This document shows positions 34,786-44,420 of a DNA stretch of 64,000 nt, in pieces. This DNA comes from Frigoriglobus tundricola (lineage in GTDB: Bacteria > Planctomycetota > Planctomycetia > Gemmatales > Gemmataceae). The stretch's first letter is position 1; each line of letters begins with the position of its first letter. Location: positions 2,170,001-2,234,000 of the forward strand of contig NZ_CP053452.2 in the NCBI RefSeq assembly GCF_013128195.2, in the 5' to 3' direction. The notes beneath the pieces are model-generated. The model was not told the origin of the DNA. It was given only the letters and a program-made list of their open reading frames with translations, and did no database searches. A program made the position numbers and the translations under genes.

Positions 34786-36162
34786 TCACCCTAACAGCAG
34801 CGGGCGCGGCAGGAGCCGGTTACCGAACCAGCGCAACGTCCGGCTGACGTGATCCACGACCGAGAGCGTCTGGCGGCGGCACGTCTCGAACACGGACATC
34901 AACACGCCCTGCGCTCGCGCGCCCGTGACGGTCCGGTTGCCGCCCCACACCTTCCGATTTACCACCGCCGGGCGGATCGCCTGCTCGGCCTTCCAGTTCG
35001 TCGGCTCGATCCGCGGGTCGAACACGAACGCGAACCACTGCTCGAAGTGGTTCCACAGGTGCCTCGCCAGGGTCGCGTACTCCGGCACCGCCCGCGGTCG
35101 CGTCACCAACTCCAGCAGGCGGTCGTCGAACTGCCCCCGGTGCGCGTCGAGTTGGTCGTCGGTCCACGTCCCCGGCACATACCCGTTCCGCCAGTGGATC
35201 GCCTCGGTGAGCAGCGCAATCACCTGCCGTGGGAACCGCACGGCCCCGCGGGTGGCGCGCTCCAGCAACTCCCGCGCGCGGCGGAGCACGTGGGCCAGGC
35301 ACTGCTGGTGGATCGCCGCCTCGAACCGGTCGTACGAGGCGAACCCGTCGTGGCTCAGGATGCCGGACCAGTCCGCCCCGATCACCCGCTCCAGGACGGC
35401 GGCACTGCGTTGGGAGTCGATACCGTAGGCGGTGGCCCGGTCACCGACCCACGCATGGAGCCAGGCGGGATGCCCTCCGATCCGCCACCCCGTCTCGTCG
35501 GCCGCGATCTGCTCGGACGACCGCACCTCGTCGAGGATCAGTTGGTAGTCGGGTTCCAGTCGCGACGCTGTGCGGAGGTCGATCTGGGCGCTGGCCCCGC
35601 GGGTCAGGGTGATGCCGAACAGGGTCCGGAACACCGACGCGACCTTGCCGTGCGACAGGCCCATCTGGGTGTGCAGGACCGCGGCCGCGGCCTGGGCGTC
35701 AGGGCCGATCTGGCTGGCAGCCGCGCCAAGGGCGTCGGACGTCTGGAGCGGATGCCGGCCCTGGGTCCGCTTCCCGCACGACTCGCAGTGACCGATGTGG
35801 ACGCGGAACTTGCGGAGCAGCGGGGTGCGTGGGATCTCGGTCTGGAACTGCTCCGCCGTGCCGGTCTCGACCAGCCGGCCCCGGCAGTGCGGACAGGAGT
35901 CGGGGAGGTGCGCCTCGTGGCACTCCGCAACCTGATCGTGAGGCGGGGGCGGGCGGCGCCCGTGCTTGCCGTGGGCGTCGCCCGACTTGCGACCGGGTGT
36001 CTTCGGGTCGGGCTTGGGCGGACCCTTGCGGAACGGGGCGGCCTGTCGCTTGCCGGCGCGCACTGCCTCGTCGAGCCGCCGGGTCAACTCGGCGACCTGG
36101 GCTTCGAGTTCGGCGACACGCTGGAGGAGATCCCGACAGCCAGGACACGCGGGTTCGGCCAT
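34786..36162 (-). CDS. IS66-family transposase
   Basis: A 458-residue transposase. The N-terminus has a short coiled coil ('LLQRVAELEAQVAELTRRLD') and a basic Pro-rich linker ('FRKGPPKPDPKTPGRKSG'). It also has a zinc-finger segment ('CPHCRGRL', 'CESCGKRT'). The DDE core shows 'AADETGWRIGGHPAW' (Asp), 'LSHDGFASYDRF' (Asp) and 'EPTNWKAEQAIRP' (Glu). The sequence differs strongly from the transposase at 20936-22354, so the two elements belong to separate IS66 lineages. The frame is intact. Confidence 0.92.
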   Translation of the reverse strand: MAEPACPGCRDLLQRVAELEAQVAELTRRLDEAVRAGKRQAAPFRKGPPKPDPKTPGRKSGDAHGKHGRRPPPPHDQVAECHEAHLPDSCPHCRGRLVETGTAEQFQTEIPRTPLLRKFRVHIGHCESCGKRTQGRHPLQTSDALGAAASQIGPDAQAAAAVLHTQMGLSHGKVASVFRTLFGITLTRGASAQIDLRTASRLEPDYQLILDEVRSSEQIAADETGWRIGGHPAWLHAWVGDRATAYGIDSQRSAAVLERVIGADWSGILSHDGFASYDRFEAAIHQQCLAHVLRRARELLERATRGAVRFPRQVIALLTEAIHWRNGYVPGTWTDDQLDAHRGQFDDRLLELVTRPRAVPEYATLARHLWNHFEQWFAFVFDPRIEPTNWKAEQAIRPAVVNRKVWGGNRTVTGARAQGVLMSVFETCRRQTLSVVDHVSRTLRWFGNRLLPRPLLLG

Positions 36163-36897
36163 GACGACATCGTAGTGACCGGGGCGTCGAGCAGTCCGAA
36201 CGACGCGCTAATCAAGTACGATCAGTGTTTCCCCCAACGGCGCGACCGCGCCGATCATCACGGCAGCGCGGAATACGGTCAAGCCGTTTCTCTGCCCCGC
36301 GGACGGCAGTCAGATGTCACAAGCGAGCGGCGTGTGGATTGGCATGGTCGTTTCACCCACAAACGGTCTCACCGGCTGGTACAACGCAAACGGTGGCAAC
36401 GCGATGAACGCCGGGCGTAGTAACTACATCGGGTGCGGGGGTTCGTTCGGCGCGTTGCCCCCTGACGACGGCTTCAGTGGCACGTCGCTCGGCCTTCCGC
36501 CGATGCCCGGCGTTTATTCCGCAAACAAGCACGTGAAGATTACGGACATTGCCGACGGAACGTCCAACACGATCGCGTTCGGCGAAACGATCGGCGATTC
36601 CGACGTCGGCTCGCGGAATTACGCCCTCACGTGGATGGGCGCCGGATCGCTCCCCCTTTGCTACGGCCTACCGACTGGCTCGACCTCTGGGTGGGCCAAT
36701 TTTACGAGCTTCCACACGGGACAAGTGCTGTTCTCGTTTGCGGACGGTTCCGTGCGTGGCATTCGCAAAGGGGTCGGGGCCGGAGCGTCTGCGAACCCCT
36801 CGACCTTCACAAGCGACTGGTATGTTCTCCAGTATGCCGGCGGGATCAGCGATGGTCAGGTGATCGATTTCAGCGTCCTCGGCCAGTAACCCCGACC

Positions 36898-36927
36898 AAC
36901 CGGTCTCGCGGTGAGACCGGTTGTTTT
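36898..36927 (+). terminator. Rho-independent terminator of the DUF1559 gene
   Basis: A 10-bp stem AACCGGTCTC/GAGACCGGTT with a 5-base loop followed by TTGTTTT, 9 bases after the DUF1559 stop. Confidence 0.9.
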
Positions 36928-36957
36928 CGCCGCTCGCCTATTCTCATGTGAGGCACA

Positions 36958-37140
36958 ATGTCTCGTTTCGTTCTCGCAGCCCTTTTTTCTGCGACTTTGC
37001 TCTGTAACGGTTGCAGTTCTTCGACTTCGACCCAACCGGCCAGCGGGGACGACAAAACGCCGCCCGGCCCTCCCGGCTCGGGAATGAAGGGCAAACCGGG
37101 AGGGAAAGCCGCCACGAGCGGACCGAAAGCGAGTGAGTAA
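36958..37140 (+). CDS. Small lipoprotein
   Basis: A 60-residue protein with a lipoprotein-like signal (RFVLAALFSATLLCNGC; lipobox C at about residue 19) followed by a short Ser/Thr/Pro/Gly/Lys-rich disordered tail. GAGG precedes the ATG. It is the next gene after the DUF1559 protein, an arrangement common in planctomycetes (recalled knowledge), and has its own terminator. It may be an accessory to the pseudopilin-like protein. Confidence 0.75.
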   Translation: MSRFVLAALFSATLLCNGCSSSTSTQPASGDDKTPPGPPGSGMKGKPGGKAATSGPKASE

Positions 37141-37159
37141 CACGAGATAAGTGTTCTAA

Positions 37160-37187
37160 ACGGCCCACCCTTCGGCGGGCCGTTTTT
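37160..37187 (+). terminator. Rho-independent terminator after the lipoprotein gene
   Basis: The stem ACGGCCCACC/GGCGGGCCGT (one mismatch) with a TTCG-containing loop is followed by TTTTT. Confidence 0.88.
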
Positions 37188-37332
37188 CATTTCCGACGAC
37201 TCTCGTTTTGTCTCAAGTGACAGGACCAATTTTCACACGAGCGGGCTGGCGCAAGAGCCCGCTCGTCTCACTCGCCTTGCGAGCGAAATCGGCCCCCGTA
37301 AGCACCTGCGGCAAGTCGCACGCCTGCCGGCT

Positions 37333-39136
37333 TCACCCCATCGCGCCGGCGGGCGCCGGCGTGGACGAGAAGTCGAACGGCTGGTCGGTCAGCTCCTCGT
37401 GGCCGCCGCGGTCGCGGAAGATGTGCAACACCCGGACACGCGACAGGTCGTCGAACTTCGGCTCCGGGTACAGGTCCGAGCGGAACGGGTTCCCCGGCTC
37501 GTACTCGTGGATCATCACCTTCACCCGCGGCAGCCCGCGGAAGTGCATCTCCTCCGCCCGGCGCTTGCCCCCGTGCACGTCGTACAGCTCGGTCAGCACC
37601 CGCAGGGTCCGTTCCAGGTTGCGGAACGTGACGCCGTCTTCCACGAAGATCATGTCCACCTGCGTGGCGCGGAGCACCGCGTGCGCGTGCTGCCGGGCGC
37701 GGGCCGGGATGACCCGGCTGTAGGCCGGGCCGACCAGGGGCGGCGCGTCGTCCGTCGCGGCGTCCGCGTCCTCGCGGCCGACGCCCTCCACGAACCACCA
37801 GTGCGGCGCGAGCCAGAACCCGCCGCCGGCCGGCCCCTTGAACGCGCTGGCCCGCTTGAACAGCTTTTGCAGCCCGCGGAACAGTTGCCGGCGCACTTTG
37901 ATCTCGTCGCGCCGGTCCAGGCGCTCCTTCACCGGGCCGGCCTCCAGTTCCGCGACGCTCACCTTGAGCGGCCACTGCGGGTCGAACTCGGTCGCCTCGG
38001 AGCGGGCCGGGTCCACCACTTCCACGGCCACCTGCCCCGGCCCCCGCGGGGCCGGGCGCGAGGGACACGCTCCAGCCCCACCGGCGCGCGACGGCCGCGG
38101 CCCGGCGCGTGCCGGTCGGGTCCGCGCCCGAGACGTGCAGGGTCGGGGCGGTGCGCCGGGCCGGGTCGCCGCGCCGAGCGGTGTAGAGTTTACCCGAGCC
38201 CAGCGCGAGCAGGCCGGGCACGAGCCACGCGGCCACCTTTCCGAGCAGCGCCGTCAGCTGCATCGTGGTGTCGTCGGCGCGCGGGGGCGCCGCCGAAGAG
38301 GCACCCGCCGCACGCGGTCAGGAGCACGTTGAACACGAGCAGGGCCGTCATGCCGACGACGACGGCCAGCGCGCGCGCAGCGGCACCGCGTACACCGGCT
38401 TCTCCACCGAGGCCCGCCAGAGGAGGGCCGCCCCGTCGCTCCCCTGCGGCAGATAGGCGCCCCACGCGCCCGCCGCGACCACGAGGCACAGCGCCAGCAC
38501 CGCGGCCGGCGGCGCGGCCCACGCCACCACGGACACCAGCGCCGCGTAGGAGACCACGGCGAGCAGTTCGGCCCCGCGCCGGTCGGCGTCGCCGAGCCAG
38601 CTCCGCAGCCGCCGGTCCAGCACCCAGACCGGCACGGACACGCCCACAAAGGTGATCGCCAGGAGCGTGCCCCACAGCGCGAGCATGAACGCGAGGTACA
38701 GCGTGTACGACGAGTAGGCCGAGACGACGCGCCACCCGGCCGGGAACGCGAGCCACGCCCCGGCGGCCAGGCCGCCCCACGCGCCGAGCGCGAGAACGAT
38801 CAGGAACACGACCGGCGGGGTGCGGCGCGGCAGCGGCGGCGTACCGCGGAGGTCGATGCCGTGGTCGTAGCGGAGCCACGCGGCGGACCCGGCGGCGCGG
38901 CGCCCCAGGCCCGCGAGGCGGTCGATCCAGGGGAGCGGGTCGCGGCGGTGCCGGACGGCAACGGTACAGCCGGCGGCCACGAGCAGGCACGCGGCCAGCC
39001 CGTCGTGAACGTCCGTCACGGCGTACCGCCCGGCGACTTCGAGCCCGACGAGGAACGCGCAGACGGCGAGCGTGAACCAGCCGCCCGCCGGCAGCACCCG
39101 CCCGTTCAGTGGGAAGACCGAGGTGAGGAGCTTCAT
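37333..39136 (-). pseudogene. Polytopic membrane protein gene with three frame changes
   Basis: The reverse strand starts at ATG 39136 (MKLLTSVFPLNGRVLP) and encodes at least five membrane helices down to about 38370. The coding character then passes through two other frames before ending at 37333. Junctions fall at a CG run (about 38370-38380), a C5 run (about 38285-38290; on the plus strand GGGGG) and a G5 run (about 38055-38060; plus strand CCCCC). Removing 2, 1 and 1 bases gives one continuous frame of 599 residues: an N-terminal membrane region, then 'MTALLVFNVLLTACGGCLFG', 'LTALLGKVAAWLVPGLLALG', then a soluble domain with 'DMIFVEDGVTFRNLERTLRV' and 'VRVLHIFRDRGGHEEL'. No family is recognised. 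The indels may be genuine decay or assembly errors. Confidence 0.75.
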
Positions 39137-39340
39137 GGAGTTATTTCACCACACCGCGGGGCGAACGCCAACCGTATCGCCCGATCCGTGCAATCGGCGG
39201 GAGAGGCAACGGTCATTCTACCACTTCCACCCGAACAAGTTACGAGCCCGATTCAGAAATGTTGATGCGGGAGTTAAGTCGGAGCGAGCGGCCGGCACGA
39301 GCGCGGCACGGGATCGCGCCCGCGGTCGAAAAATGAAGTT

Positions 39341-40391
39341 GGCTCATGAGGCCGTCGGGGTGGACAGGGGCAGGCCCAGTAGTGTGCGGACCATGCCCGC
39401 AACGCCGACCTTGTTGTATGCCCATTGGAAGACGGCAACGTACTGGTGGAGGTAGTGCTTGCTGATCCCGCGGAACGGTCGCAGGAACGTGCGGAGGGCC
39501 GCCCACAGGCCCTCGAGCGTGTTATCGTGGACCTCGCGGATCCCGTCCCCGTCGTCATCCCGAGCCCACTCCCGTTGGCCCGGGGTGTGGTTCACCGTGG
39601 CATGCCCGCGGCCCTCCGCGGACAGCCGCGCGTACCCCGACCACTCATCCGTGTATACGGTCGCGCCATCATCGGTATGTTCGGTCACGAACGCGATCAG
39701 GGTCTCCTGGTCCGTTCGTTCGACGACCTCCAGGACGATGGCCCCGGTGTCCCGGCTCACCACCCCGACCACCGGCGGGCGGTCGTTGGCGAAGTTCCCG
39801 TGCCCGCGCCGCTTGTTGGCCCGGCGTCGGGGCGGGTCGTCCGGGTTCGGGTGCCGGACCCCTTTTTTCCCCCGCATTCTGGAACATCTCGTCCGCTTCG
39901 GTCTCCGAGCCGGGGATCGCGCCGACCTGCGTGGCGGCTCCCGCGCGCGTTCCTGGAACCGGTGCCGCAGATCCAGCAGGTGCATCCGATCGCACCCCAG
40001 TTCTCGCGCCAGTTGAGCGGTCGGGGTTCCTTGCGCGAACCCGCGGAAGATCAGAACCCACTGGGCCGGGGGCCGACGGGTGCCGTGGAGCGGGGTTCCG
40101 GTGTACGCATTGAACACCCGACCGCAATGGGTGCATCGGTAGTCCAGGACCGGTGCCCGATGCCGGGCCTGAACCCCCATCCCATCGGACCGGTGGCACC
40201 GCGGGCACGACAGACCGTCGGGGTGCAGCAAATCGACCAGATACCGGTAGCACGCGCCTGGGTCCATCAGGTCCACGATCGGGAAGTCCATCTCCCGGCC
40301 TCCAAAACCACGGCTACCGAACACCGGCGTACTCTAACGCTCGACCGGGGAATGGGAAAAGACCAGTTCCACCCCGACGGCCTCATGAGCC
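39341..40391 (-). mobile_element. IS1595-family insertion sequence
   Basis: Perfect 24-base inverted repeats: 39341-39364 (GGCTCATGAGGCCGTCGGGG...) and 40368-40391. One transposase gene lies inside, its stop codon within the left repeat. The flanks are ATGAAGTT (39333-39340) and ACTGAAGTT (40392-40400), which match as an 8-base target repeat apart from one extra C. The element sits in a gap between two genes. Confidence 0.87.
39344..40291 (-). CDS. IS1595 (ISXO2-like) transposase with internal frame scramble
   Basis: A 315-residue open frame. The zinc ribbon 'CPRCHRSDGMG' and 'YRCTHCGRVFNAYTGTPL' and the C-terminal DDE part ('YTDEWSGYARL', 'HDNTLEGLWAALRTFLRPFR') fit ISXO2-like transposases. 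In the middle (about 39880-39960) the expected first-catalytic-Asp segment is out of frame: 'GSETEADEMFQNAGEK' is encoded in a neighbouring frame. Two compensating changes, 2 bases in a CG run near 39950 and 1 base in an A6/G5 tract near 39867-39877, would restore it. As written, the first catalytic acid is lost and the copy is probably inactive. ATG 40291 (MDFPIVDLMD) is preferred over an upstream ATG because it matches the usual family start. Confidence 0.85.
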   Translation of the reverse strand: MDFPIVDLMDPGACYRYLVDLLHPDGLSCPRCHRSDGMGVQARHRAPVLDYRCTHCGRVFNAYTGTPLHGTRRPPAQWVLIFRGFAQGTPTAQLARELGCDRMHLLDLRHRFQERAREPPRRSARSPARRPKRTRCSRMRGKKGVRHPNPDDPPRRRANKRRGHGNFANDRPPVVGVVSRDTGAIVLEVVERTDQETLIAFVTEHTDDGATVYTDEWSGYARLSAEGRGHATVNHTPGQREWARDDDGDGIREVHDNTLEGLWAALRTFLRPFRGISKHYLHQYVAVFQWAYNKVGVAGMVRTLLGLPLSTPTAS

Positions 40392-40696
40392 ACTGAAGTT
40401 CTTTGTCCGCCCCAACCGATCAGAACGGCACGTCAAAAAATGCACGGGGTAACACGGGCACGAGTGGTTCGAGGGTCTCGTTTCCGACGTCGCGCCGCGG
40501 GCCGCAGCCTGGGCGCATTTTCCATCCCGCTGATCGGTCGCGGCACCTGCGGTTGACACGGTCCGGCACTTCGCTTAAAGATGCCGCCCGATTGGACCGA
40601 CAGGGGCTGCCGCCGCGAAGGCGGGCGGCCCCCGTTCAAGGCGGTTGTCATCACCGCGTCGGAACAACGAGTCGCCTTTCACGGAGGATCACCAGC
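40392..40696. other. Intergenic region
   Basis: 305 bases between the IS1595 element and the PEP-CTERM gene. No convincing gene; a strong ribosome-binding site (ACGGAGGATC) at the right end belongs to the PEP-CTERM gene. Confidence 0.5.
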
Positions 40697-41350
40697 ATGA
40701 TTCGTCGGACCTGGATCGCTCGCCTGTTCGTGGTTGCTGCGGCGACCGGTGCTCTCGTCGCGGCCCCCGCCCCGTCGGCCCAGGCCGGGCTGCTGCCGGT
40801 GTCGGTCACCGTTCAGCCGGAAGCGGGCAACTTCCGCTGGACGTACGCGGTGGTGCTGCCCACCAACATGCAACTGCAGGCGGGCGACTACTTTACCATC
40901 TACGACTTCGCCGGGCTCAAGGCGGGCTCCGCGAGCGTAACGTCGACCTCGCCGAACGCCAGCTATTCGCAGTACTGGTCCGCCAGCACCAGCCTCCTCG
41001 GGCCGACCCCGGACCGGCTGAACCCGCAGGACAACGCGAACATCGACAACGTGACCTTCACGTACAACGGGCCGACCATCCCCTCGGGCCAGTTGGGCCT
41101 GGGCAACTTCAGCCTGGTTTCGACCTACGGCACGAGCGTGGCCGGCTTTTTCACCGCCACCAACCCGCAGGCCCTCAGCGGGAACGTCGATGCCAACATC
41201 ACCTCGACGCTGGTGCCGTCGGGCTCGTCCTCGCCGCCGGCGACCGGCACCCCGGAACCGGCGACGCTCGTCCTGGCCGGCCTCGGCATGCCGCTCATCG
41301 GCCTCGGCCGCTTCCTGCGCCGCAAGGGCCAGACGACCGCGACCGCCTGA
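40697..41350 (+). CDS. PEP-CTERM sorted secreted protein
   Basis: A 217-residue protein with a signal peptide (about residues 1-32, ending APSAQA) and a beta-rich body with Gly/Ser/Thr/Asn bias. The C-terminal PEP-CTERM signal is 'PEPATLVLAGLGMPLIGLG' followed by 'RFLRRKGQ'. Such signals are processed by exosortase (EpsH/XrtA-type), which is not in the window. GGAGG lies a few bases before the ATG at 40697. A terminator follows at 41377-41416. Confidence 0.9.
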   Translation: MIRRTWIARLFVVAAATGALVAAPAPSAQAGLLPVSVTVQPEAGNFRWTYAVVLPTNMQLQAGDYFTIYDFAGLKAGSASVTSTSPNASYSQYWSASTSLLGPTPDRLNPQDNANIDNVTFTYNGPTIPSGQLGLGNFSLVSTYGTSVAGFFTATNPQALSGNVDANITSTLVPSGSSSPPATGTPEPATLVLAGLGMPLIGLGRFLRRKGQTTATA

Positions 41351-41376
41351 GTGACGGCACAATCGCTCTCGCCTCC

Positions 41377-41416
41377 GCCGCACCCCCGGACCCCTCGGTC
41401 CGGGGGTGCGGCTTTT
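41377..41416 (+). terminator. Rho-independent terminator of the PEP-CTERM gene
   Basis: A 15-bp perfect stem (41377-41391 with 41398-41412) and a 6-base loop, followed by TTTT. Confidence 0.92.
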
Positions 41417-41521
41417 CACACGGGCCCGCGCGCCCCGGCCCGTTTGTCACTGCCGCTTGCCTGTCCGTGCGCCGTGCGGCTACCATGCAAGGGCCGCCCT
41501 TCGCGGCCAGGAGACGTTGCA

Positions 41522-44331
41522 ATGAGGTGGGTGCCCGCCGGTCTGGTCGCCGCTCTGCTCGCACTGCCGGTGAACGCCGCCCCCACCGACCCCGCGCCCA
41601 AAGGGCCTGCACGCACCATCGACGAGCTGGTCGCGGACCTGGCGGCCCCGCTGTTCCGGGTCCGCGAGAGCGCCCAGCGCGACCTGTGGTTGCGCGGGGA
41701 CGCGGCGATCCCGGCGCTCGAGCGGGCCGCGAGCGGCGACGACCCGGAGGCCGCCCGCCGCGCCCGCGAACTGCTGGACAAGTTCGCCTGGGGCGTCCGC
41801 CCGGACACGCCCGCCGACGTCCTCAAGCTGGTCCGCCAGTTTCAGGCCGGCGACCCGAACCCGGGGCGCGCCGACGCGGCGCGCAAAGAGGCCGTCGCCG
41901 AGCTGCTGAAGAAGGGCCGCCCCGGCGCCTCGGTCGTGAGCGCCATTCTCCGAAAGGACCTCCCCGCGGAGTCGCGCGAGAAGCTCGCCGCCGCCGTCAC
42001 CGCGACCGTCCGCCGCGCGGTCCCGCTCCTGCTCGTTGCGGGCAAGACGGAAGAAGCGAACGAACTCGTTGACCTGCACGCGACCGGCACCACGCCGGAA
42101 GGGGCGGCCGATTTCGCCGCGTACCACGCCCTCCGCGGCGACCTGCCGGCCGCCATCGCCCGCGCCGAGGCGCTGGCCCGGACCGGCCGCAAGGGGGCCG
42201 ACGCGAAACTCGTCCTCACGTACCTGTACCGCGCCGCGGGCATGTGGGCGAAGGCGCGCGCGGCCGCCGTTGACCTCAGCGACCTCCCCGAGGAGGCCAC
42301 GTACCGGGAAGTTCTGCTCGAAGACGAGGGCAACTGGGCGGCCCTGGCGGACGCGGCGCCCGGTCGCGAGTTGAACCACCCGGAGGCGGTCCGGCTGACG
42401 CTCCTGCGACTCGCCGGGCGCGCCGACACGTTCGCCGCGGCGGCCAAGAAGCTCCGCGCCGACGCCGACGAACTGACCGCCGACGCGGACCTCATGGACG
42501 CGGCCGTCGCGCTGCTCGCCAACCACCGCGCCGACGCCGCCACCGATCTGCTCCTGGAAAAGAAGACGCACCTCGGGCTGCTGTCCGAGATCCTCATCGC
42601 CCGGATGCGGTACACGGCCGCGCTGGACCTGATCGGCACCGGCAAGAAGGAGAAGGAGACCGTCAGCGCGGCGGAGCGGCTGGACTTCAACCTGCGCCGC
42701 GCCCGTGTGCTCATGATGACCGGCCACACGGACGACGCGATTCAGGTCTTCAACAGCGTGGCCGGCGGGCTGAACGAGCGCCAGCTCCCCGCCGCGGGGC
42801 AGCCGCTGGTGTTCTCCCCCTCCGCGCGAGCGCTCATCCGCACCGAGCTGCGGGTCGGGCTGCGCGACCTGGCGTGCGAACACGCGGCGCAGTTCGTTGT
42901 CGACGGCCACGTCGTCACGGGTTCGGCCGGCGGGGAGTCGCCGTTCGAGTTGCTCTTTCCGCACGACCCGGTCGCGGGCCAAACGCTGTTCACGGCCCTG
43001 CGCGCGGCGAAGGGGCCGGGCGACGCGCCCGGCACGACCATGATCCGCACCCGCGACCTGCTCGCGGGTACGGCGGGCGCCACGGCCGTCGAACGGGCGG
43101 TGGGGCTGTTACGCGAGGCGGCCGGCGCGTTGCCCAGCGACGAGCCGCGCGCCGGGCTCGGACCCGACCTTGAACATCACCCAATCCGCACGACTCCTGA
43201 AGGCGCGCCACTACCTGGCGCTGGCGACGGTGTGCCGGGCCGCAAAGCGCGGGGGACGCCGAGGCCGCGTACAAGCGGGCCGCGGAGCTGACCGCGACCG
43301 CCGCCGACGCGGCCGGGGCGACCGGGGCGCGGTCGTGGGTGTACGGCACGCCGGACCCGGCCCGCGTGTGGATCGAGTGGGGCGCGCTGCTCTCCGACGC
43401 CGGCCGCCCTCGCGACGCCGCGGAGGTGCTGGAGGCGGGGTGGAAGCTCTTCCCCGACCAGCCGCTGCCGCTCTACCTCAGCGGGCGGGCGCTCCTGGCC
43501 GCCGGCGACACAAAAGAGGGCGAACACCGCGTCGGCCTGTCGCACTGGGTGAGCCTGGGCAACGAGAAGGTCCGCGGCCGGTTCCTCGACGAGCTGGTGC
43601 GCCGCGGCGAGGCGGCGGCGATCCGGCGCGAGGTCGCACTCATCCTGAAGGCGTGCTGGAGCCGCGACCACTTCTTCGGCAACGTGATGAACCAGTGCGC
43701 CCGCGGCGCGGCGCTGGTCGGCGATTTCGCCGTGGCAGAAACGTGCGGTCAGCGGTCGCTGCTCGTGGTGATGCGGAACCCGGGCGTCTATTTCGTGGAC
43801 CCCGCTTCGTACCTGAACGTCCCGCACGACCTGCTCGTCTTCCACACGCGGGCGCTACTGAGCGCCGGCAAGGTGGGCGAAGCGATGGCGGCCGCACGGG
43901 CGGTGCTGACCGTCACACCGGGGCACCTCGATTTCGTGACCGGCATGGTCCCCGAGCTGGACCGCCGCGGCAAAAAGAAGGACGCCGACGAACTGTTCGA
44001 CCGCGCGTGGGCCGCCTACCGAACGTTACTCGCGGACTACCCGGACAGCCCCTCGGCGCGGCACGCTCTGGCCGTACTCGCGGGCCACTGTCGGCGGAAC
44101 CTGGACGACGGCCTGAAGTACGCGAAAGCGGCGGTCGCGGCCGACCCGCTCGCCCCCGCCTACCGCGAAGCGCTGGCGGAGGTTCACTTCCGGCGCGGGG
44201 AACGTGACGACGCCCTGAAGGTGATGCGGGCGCTCGCCGACGAGTCCCCGCGGAGCGCGCTGTACCGGCGACAACTGGCCCGCTACCGCACGGCCGGCTT
44301 CGACAGCCCGTGGCCGTACACCGCGGAGTGA
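41522..44331 (+). pseudogene. Large secreted HEAT/TPR-like protein gene with two frame changes
   Basis: The gene starts at ATG 41522 with a signal peptide (MRWVPAGLVAALLALPVNAA). It runs as one frame to about 43165, shifts to a second frame ('LNITQSARLLKARHYLALAT') and then to a third from about 43250 ('GDAEAAYKRAAELTATAADA') to the stop at 44331. Removing one base near 43155-43165 and one G from the GGGGG run at 43251-43255 gives a single frame of 935 residues. The sequence is rich in Ala-containing helical repeats of TPR type ('YREALAEVHFRRGERDDALK', 'YAKAAVAADPLAPAYREALA'). A HEAT-like segment near residue 45 carries 'RVRESAQRDLWLRGDAAIPA'. It probably acts as an extracytoplasmic scaffold. 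The frame changes could be real or sequencing artefacts. Confidence 0.8.
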
Positions 44332-44420
44332 TGCGCGAGCGGGTCGAGTGTGCGGGGCACCGGCCGATCGGGGCGACGGGAACGCGCCCCACCTCGTTCT
44401 GATTGACACGGCCTCCCGGC

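Larger units (their letters stand above)
33898..36219 (-). mobile_element. IS66-family element carrying a passenger gene, 8-bp target duplication
   Basis: A 2322-bp element with terminal inverted repeats GTACTTGTTTAGCGCGTCG (33898-33916) and its complement at 36201-36219 (18 of 19 identical). The flanking direct repeats are GATCAGTG (33890-33897 and 36220-36227). Both internal genes are on the reverse strand: an IS66 transposase (34786-36162) and an unrelated passenger protein (33966-34682). Neither tnpA nor tnpB of classical IS66 is present. Confidence 0.93.
33510..36889 (+). pseudogene. DUF1559 pseudopilin-like gene split by an IS66-family element
   Basis: The 5' part (33510-33897) encodes a type II/IV prepilin-like N-terminus ([18 protein letters not shown]) and the DUF1559 continuation '[20 protein letters not shown]'. 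The 3' part (36228-36889) encodes the rest, including 'TVKPFLCPADGSQ' and the C-terminal 'FTSFHTGQVLFSFADGSV' signature. An insertion sequence occupies 33898-36219. Removing it with one 8-base target copy joins codon 130 across the gap (S-I-S then V-S-P-N-G) and yields one uninterrupted frame of 349 residues, the usual family size. DUF1559 proteins are hugely expanded in planctomycetes and presumed to be exported pseudopilins. GGAGAACC precedes the ATG. The present product would be truncated after about 130 residues. Confidence 0.93.

Noticed and set aside
40394..40456. A 19-codon reading frame (MKFFVRPNRSERHVKKCTG) created if the IS1595 element is removed
   Set aside because: Too short, no ribosome-binding site seen, and likely to arise by chance.
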